Source: Celeribacter ethanolicus
GTDB taxonomy: Bacteria; Pseudomonadota; Alphaproteobacteria; Rhodobacterales; Rhodobacteraceae
Direction of reading: 5' to 3'
Assembly (NCBI RefSeq): GCF_001550095.1
Contig: NZ_LRUC01000040.1
Location: 62,001 to 126,000 of the forward strand
Length of the DNA stretch: 64,000 nucleotides
The first letter of the stretch is position 1. The number at the start of each line of letters is the position of its first letter. Shown here in pieces: positions 62,356 through 64,000 of the stretch. The position numbers and the translations under genes were made by a program. The notes beneath the pieces were generated by a model that was not told where the DNA came from, made no database searches, and saw nothing but the letters and a program-made list of their open reading frames with translations.

Positions 62356-62383
62356 TTGACTCGGAGACCCAAAGGCTTAAAAG
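62356..62383 (+). promoter_or_regulatory. Candidate rpmG promoter
   Basis: TTGACT at 62356 and TAAAAG at 62378 with a 16-base gap resemble a housekeeping promoter about 70 bases before rpmG. The intervening 62228-62450 region holds no gene and separates this promoter from the divergent ribN riboswitch transcript. Confidence 0.35.
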
Positions 62384-62450
62384 GCGGGCTTCAAGGATTC
62401 CACGGGTTGGCCCGACCGCCCGTTGCACGAGATAACTGGAGTAACGAAAA

Positions 62451-62618
62451 ATGGCGAAGCCGACGACGATCAAAATCCGTCTCAACTCGACCGCGGACAC
62501 GGGCCACTTCTACGTGACCAAAAAGAACGCCCGCACCATGACCGAAAAGATGGTCGTAAAGAAATACGACCCGGTTGCGCGCAAGCACGTCGAGTACAAA
62601 GAAGGCAAAATCAAGTAA
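62451..62618 (+). CDS. rpmG: 50S ribosomal protein L33
   Basis: A 55-aa basic protein starting [20 protein letters not shown] and ending EYKEGKIK, the standard alphaproteobacterial L33. It lacks the CxxC zinc pairs, so it is the zinc-independent (C-) form. CTGGAGTAACGAAAA precedes the ATG. A terminator follows immediately. Confidence 0.97.
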   Translation: MAKPTTIKIRLNSTADTGHFYVTKKNARTMTEKMVVKKYDPVARKHVEYKEGKIK

Positions 62619-62641
62619 GCCCTTCCCAGACGACGAAATGC

Positions 62642-62678
62642 AAAAGCCGCGTGACCCGAGAGGGAAGCGCGGTTTTTT
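62642..62678 (+). terminator. Terminator of rpmG
   Basis: CCGCG (62647-62651) pairs with CGCGG (62668-62672), extended by A-T pairs, and followed by six T. Strong, monocistronic end for rpmG. Confidence 0.83.
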
Positions 62679-62741
62679 ATTTGACCGGCCCCTCTCCCCC
62701 GCGGATCAGGTTTTGAGACCATCCAACGTAAGGAGAGAACC

Positions 62742-63362
62742 ATGTTCGGATGTTATGACGACGACTTCAGAGAGCGGGAGCGGCCAGACAGCTCCTGCTC
62801 GTTGCCTTCCAGCCTGAGCGAGGCTCTGGCGGTGCGCACGCAGGAGATTCGCAAGAGCGTGCCCTTCACCGTGCGAGCCGCCATGCCGGCCGATACCGCG
62901 GAGATCGACGCGCTCTTTCGTGCCTCCTACGGTCAGCTCCTGAAACAGCATTATGCCGCCGCCATTCTCGACGCCGCTCTGCCTGCGCTCTTGCATACGG
63001 CACCGCGTTTGCTGAACTCCGGCACGTTCTTCGTCGCCGAGACCGGGGGGGGGGAGATCATTGCGGCGGGCGGCTGGACCCAGGCCACGCCCTTCGGCGG
63101 CGTCGGTCCGCGCGAGATCGGCCATATGCGGCGGGTCGCTGTGCATCCGGATCACGTCCGGCAAGGGATCGGTTCGGTTCTCGTGGAACATATCCTCGAC
63201 AACGCCCGGCTGACCGGGGTGGAGCGGATGTGCTGTCTCTCGACGCTCACGGCGCGGGAATTCTATGAGGCGCATGGCTTCAGCGCCTCGGGGGACGTTG
63301 ATCTGGCGCTGAAACCCGGTGTCTACCTGCCCGCGATCCAGATGGCCCGCGATTTGATCTGA
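62742..63362 (+). CDS. GNAT acetyltransferase with a G10 tract
   Basis: A 206-aa protein. Residues ~42-200 are a GNAT N-acetyltransferase domain; the acetyl-CoA loop is RRVAVHPDHVRQGIGSVLV. Residues 1-40 (FGCYDDDFRERERPDSSC) are an unusual leader not needed for the fold. The coding sequence contains ten G in a row at 63045-63054 (encoding TGGGE), in frame as written; slippage there would cut the enzyme at about residue 105. AAGGAGAG precedes the ATG. Substrate unknown. Confidence 0.83.
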   Translation: MFGCYDDDFRERERPDSSCSLPSSLSEALAVRTQEIRKSVPFTVRAAMPADTAEIDALFRASYGQLLKQHYAAAILDAALPALLHTAPRLLNSGTFFVAETGGGEIIAAGGWTQATPFGGVGPREIGHMRRVAVHPDHVRQGIGSVLVEHILDNARLTGVERMCCLSTLTAREFYEAHGFSASGDVDLALKPGVYLPAIQMARDLI

Positions 63363-63366
63363 TCGC

Positions 63367-63792
63367 TCAGGCGATCGCCATCACAACGGCGCCGGTCGAA
63401 ATCAGACCGACGCCGACCCACCCCAGCGGGCTCAGTTCCTCGCCCAGCACGAGCGCTGCGAGGATCGCGACGAAGACCACGGAGAGCTTGTCGACCGGCG
63501 CCACCTGCGACGCCTTGCCGATCTGCAACGCGCGGAAATAGCAGACCCAGGACGCCCCGGTCATCAGCCCCGAGATCGCCAGAAACCCCGCGCCTTTCGG
63601 GCTGAGGTTCGACAGCGGCTCGATGTCGCCCAGCGACCATGCAAACAGCCCCGAGGCGAGGAACACCACCCCGGTGCGCAGGAAGGTCGCGAAGTTCGAA
63701 TTGATCTCCGTCACCCCGATCTTGGCGGTGATCGCTGTCAGCGCCGCGAAGAGGGCTGAGAGCAGGGCCCAGAATTGCCAGTTGTCGGTCAT
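63367..63792 (-). CDS. Half-size EamA transporter
   Basis: A 141-aa protein with five hydrophobic segments, equal to one EamA repeat (AITAKIGVTEINSNFATFLRT...GKASQVAPVDKLSVVFVAILAALVLGEELSPLGW). Such single-repeat proteins work as antiparallel pairs. The ATG at 63792 is preferred over an upstream one at 63813. It is convergent with the GNAT gene, three bases apart from its stop. Confidence 0.85.
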   Translation of the reverse strand: MTDNWQFWALLSALFAALTAITAKIGVTEINSNFATFLRTGVVFLASGLFAWSLGDIEPLSNLSPKGAGFLAISGLMTGASWVCYFRALQIGKASQVAPVDKLSVVFVAILAALVLGEELSPLGWVGVGLISTGAVVMAIA

Positions 63793-63813
63793 GCGCCTCT
63801 CCCGGATCGCCAT

Positions 63814-63842
63814 AAAAAAGGGCCGGTCGAAACCGGCCCTTG
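63814..63842 (-). terminator. Terminator downstream of the Bax-inhibitor-1 gene
   Basis: GGGCCGGT (63820-63827) and ACCGGCCC (63832-63839) form a perfect 8-bp stem with a TCGA loop; on the minus strand six T follow. It ends the leftward transcript entering from the right edge and separates it from the EamA gene. Confidence 0.9.
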
Positions 63843-63861
63843 TCTTCTGAGTATGCCCCGA

Positions 63862-64000
63862 TCACTCGCGGTTGCCAAGGAACCGCAGCAGGAACATGAA
63901 CAGGTTGATGAAGTCGAGGTAGAGGCTCAGCGCGCCCATCACGGCGGACTTGCCCAACCACTCTTCGTCCATCGCATGTGCATGGGCGATGTAGTCGGTC
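63862..64000 (-). CDS. Bax inhibitor-1/YccA family protein, C-terminal part
   Basis: The last 45 residues of a leftward gene cut by the window edge, ending GALSLYLDFINLFMFLLRFL-GNRE. The motif ALSLYLDFINLF is the terminal helix of BI-1/YccA membrane proteins, which modulate FtsH or Ca2+ leakage. Only the final helix and tail are visible. It is followed by its terminator at 63814. Confidence 0.88.
   Translation of the reverse strand, partial: TDYIAHAHAMDEEWLGKSAVMGALSLYLDFINLFMFLLRFLGNRE

Overview
The window is a GC-rich, densely coded stretch of an alphaproteobacterial chromosome. The pca gene order with an LTTR (PcaQ), FnrL-type TTGAT-N4-GTCAA boxes, the Anbu operon, the ExoY-type transferase and the overall protein flavour point to Rhodobacterales (Roseobacter group / Rhodobacteraceae). 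I cannot name a genus. No phage, insertion sequence, CRISPR array or tRNA gene was seen; rnpB (RNase P RNA) and an FMN riboswitch are the clear RNA elements.

Layout. 1-8.1 kb: a complete protocatechuate branch of the beta-ketoadipate pathway (pcaDCHGB with divergent pcaQ; pcaIJF with a divergent IclR regulator). 8.1-10 kb: biotin ECF importer bioYMN. 10.1-13.3 kb: arsenate detoxification operon (ArsR-ArsC fusion, GAPDH-like enzyme, ArsJ). 13.5-20 kb: cydDC-cydABX for cytochrome bd, with an FNR box and an unlisted 40-aa CydX. 20.1-21.8 kb: Tat-exported sulfide:quinone oxidoreductase-like flavoprotein plus a small membrane protein. 22-25.2 kb: GT2 / lipid-A-N-domain / GT39 trio and an ExoY-type sugar transferase. 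25.8-30 kb: RND efflux pair. 30-34.6 kb: soluble triple-PAS chemoreceptor and monomeric isocitrate dehydrogenase. 34.8-38.8 kb: the Anbu ancestral-proteasome operon. 38.8-42.9 kb: tsaE-tsaB-tsaC-tsaD (all four dedicated t6A factors together), dtd and a PfkB sugar kinase. 42.9-49.8 kb: an envelope-stress-like cluster (zinc-ribbon membrane protein, SPFH-GYF protein, LprI-like, DUF2927 lipoprotein, TelA, XpaC and a new 28-aa membrane peptide). 49.9-55 kb: rluB with a long repetitive basic tail, ompW with an FNR box, tadA, an EF-hand protein, a small cysteine protein, and an ECF sigma module shaped like CnrH-CnrY-CnrX. 55-60.1 kb: MBL hydrolase, ceramidase-like protein, gatCA, a lipoprotein, an AmpD-like amidase and rnpB. 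60.3-64 kb: TerB-like protein, riboswitch-controlled ribN, rpmG, a GNAT protein with a G10 tract, a half-size EamA protein and the C-terminus of a Bax-inhibitor-1 family protein running off the edge.

How it fits together: the content is mostly conserved chromosomal housekeeping and environmental-stress genes of a metabolically versatile marine-type bacterium: aromatic acid use, low-oxygen respiration, sulfide and arsenate handling, and vitamin uptake. The least explained parts are the TelA/XpaC/SPFH cluster with its micro-peptide, the CnrYXH-like sigma module whose sensor lacks periplasmic histidines, the promoter repeat in front of the sulfide oxidase, and the G10 tract in the acetyltransferase. 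All calls are from reading the sequence; no database search was run.
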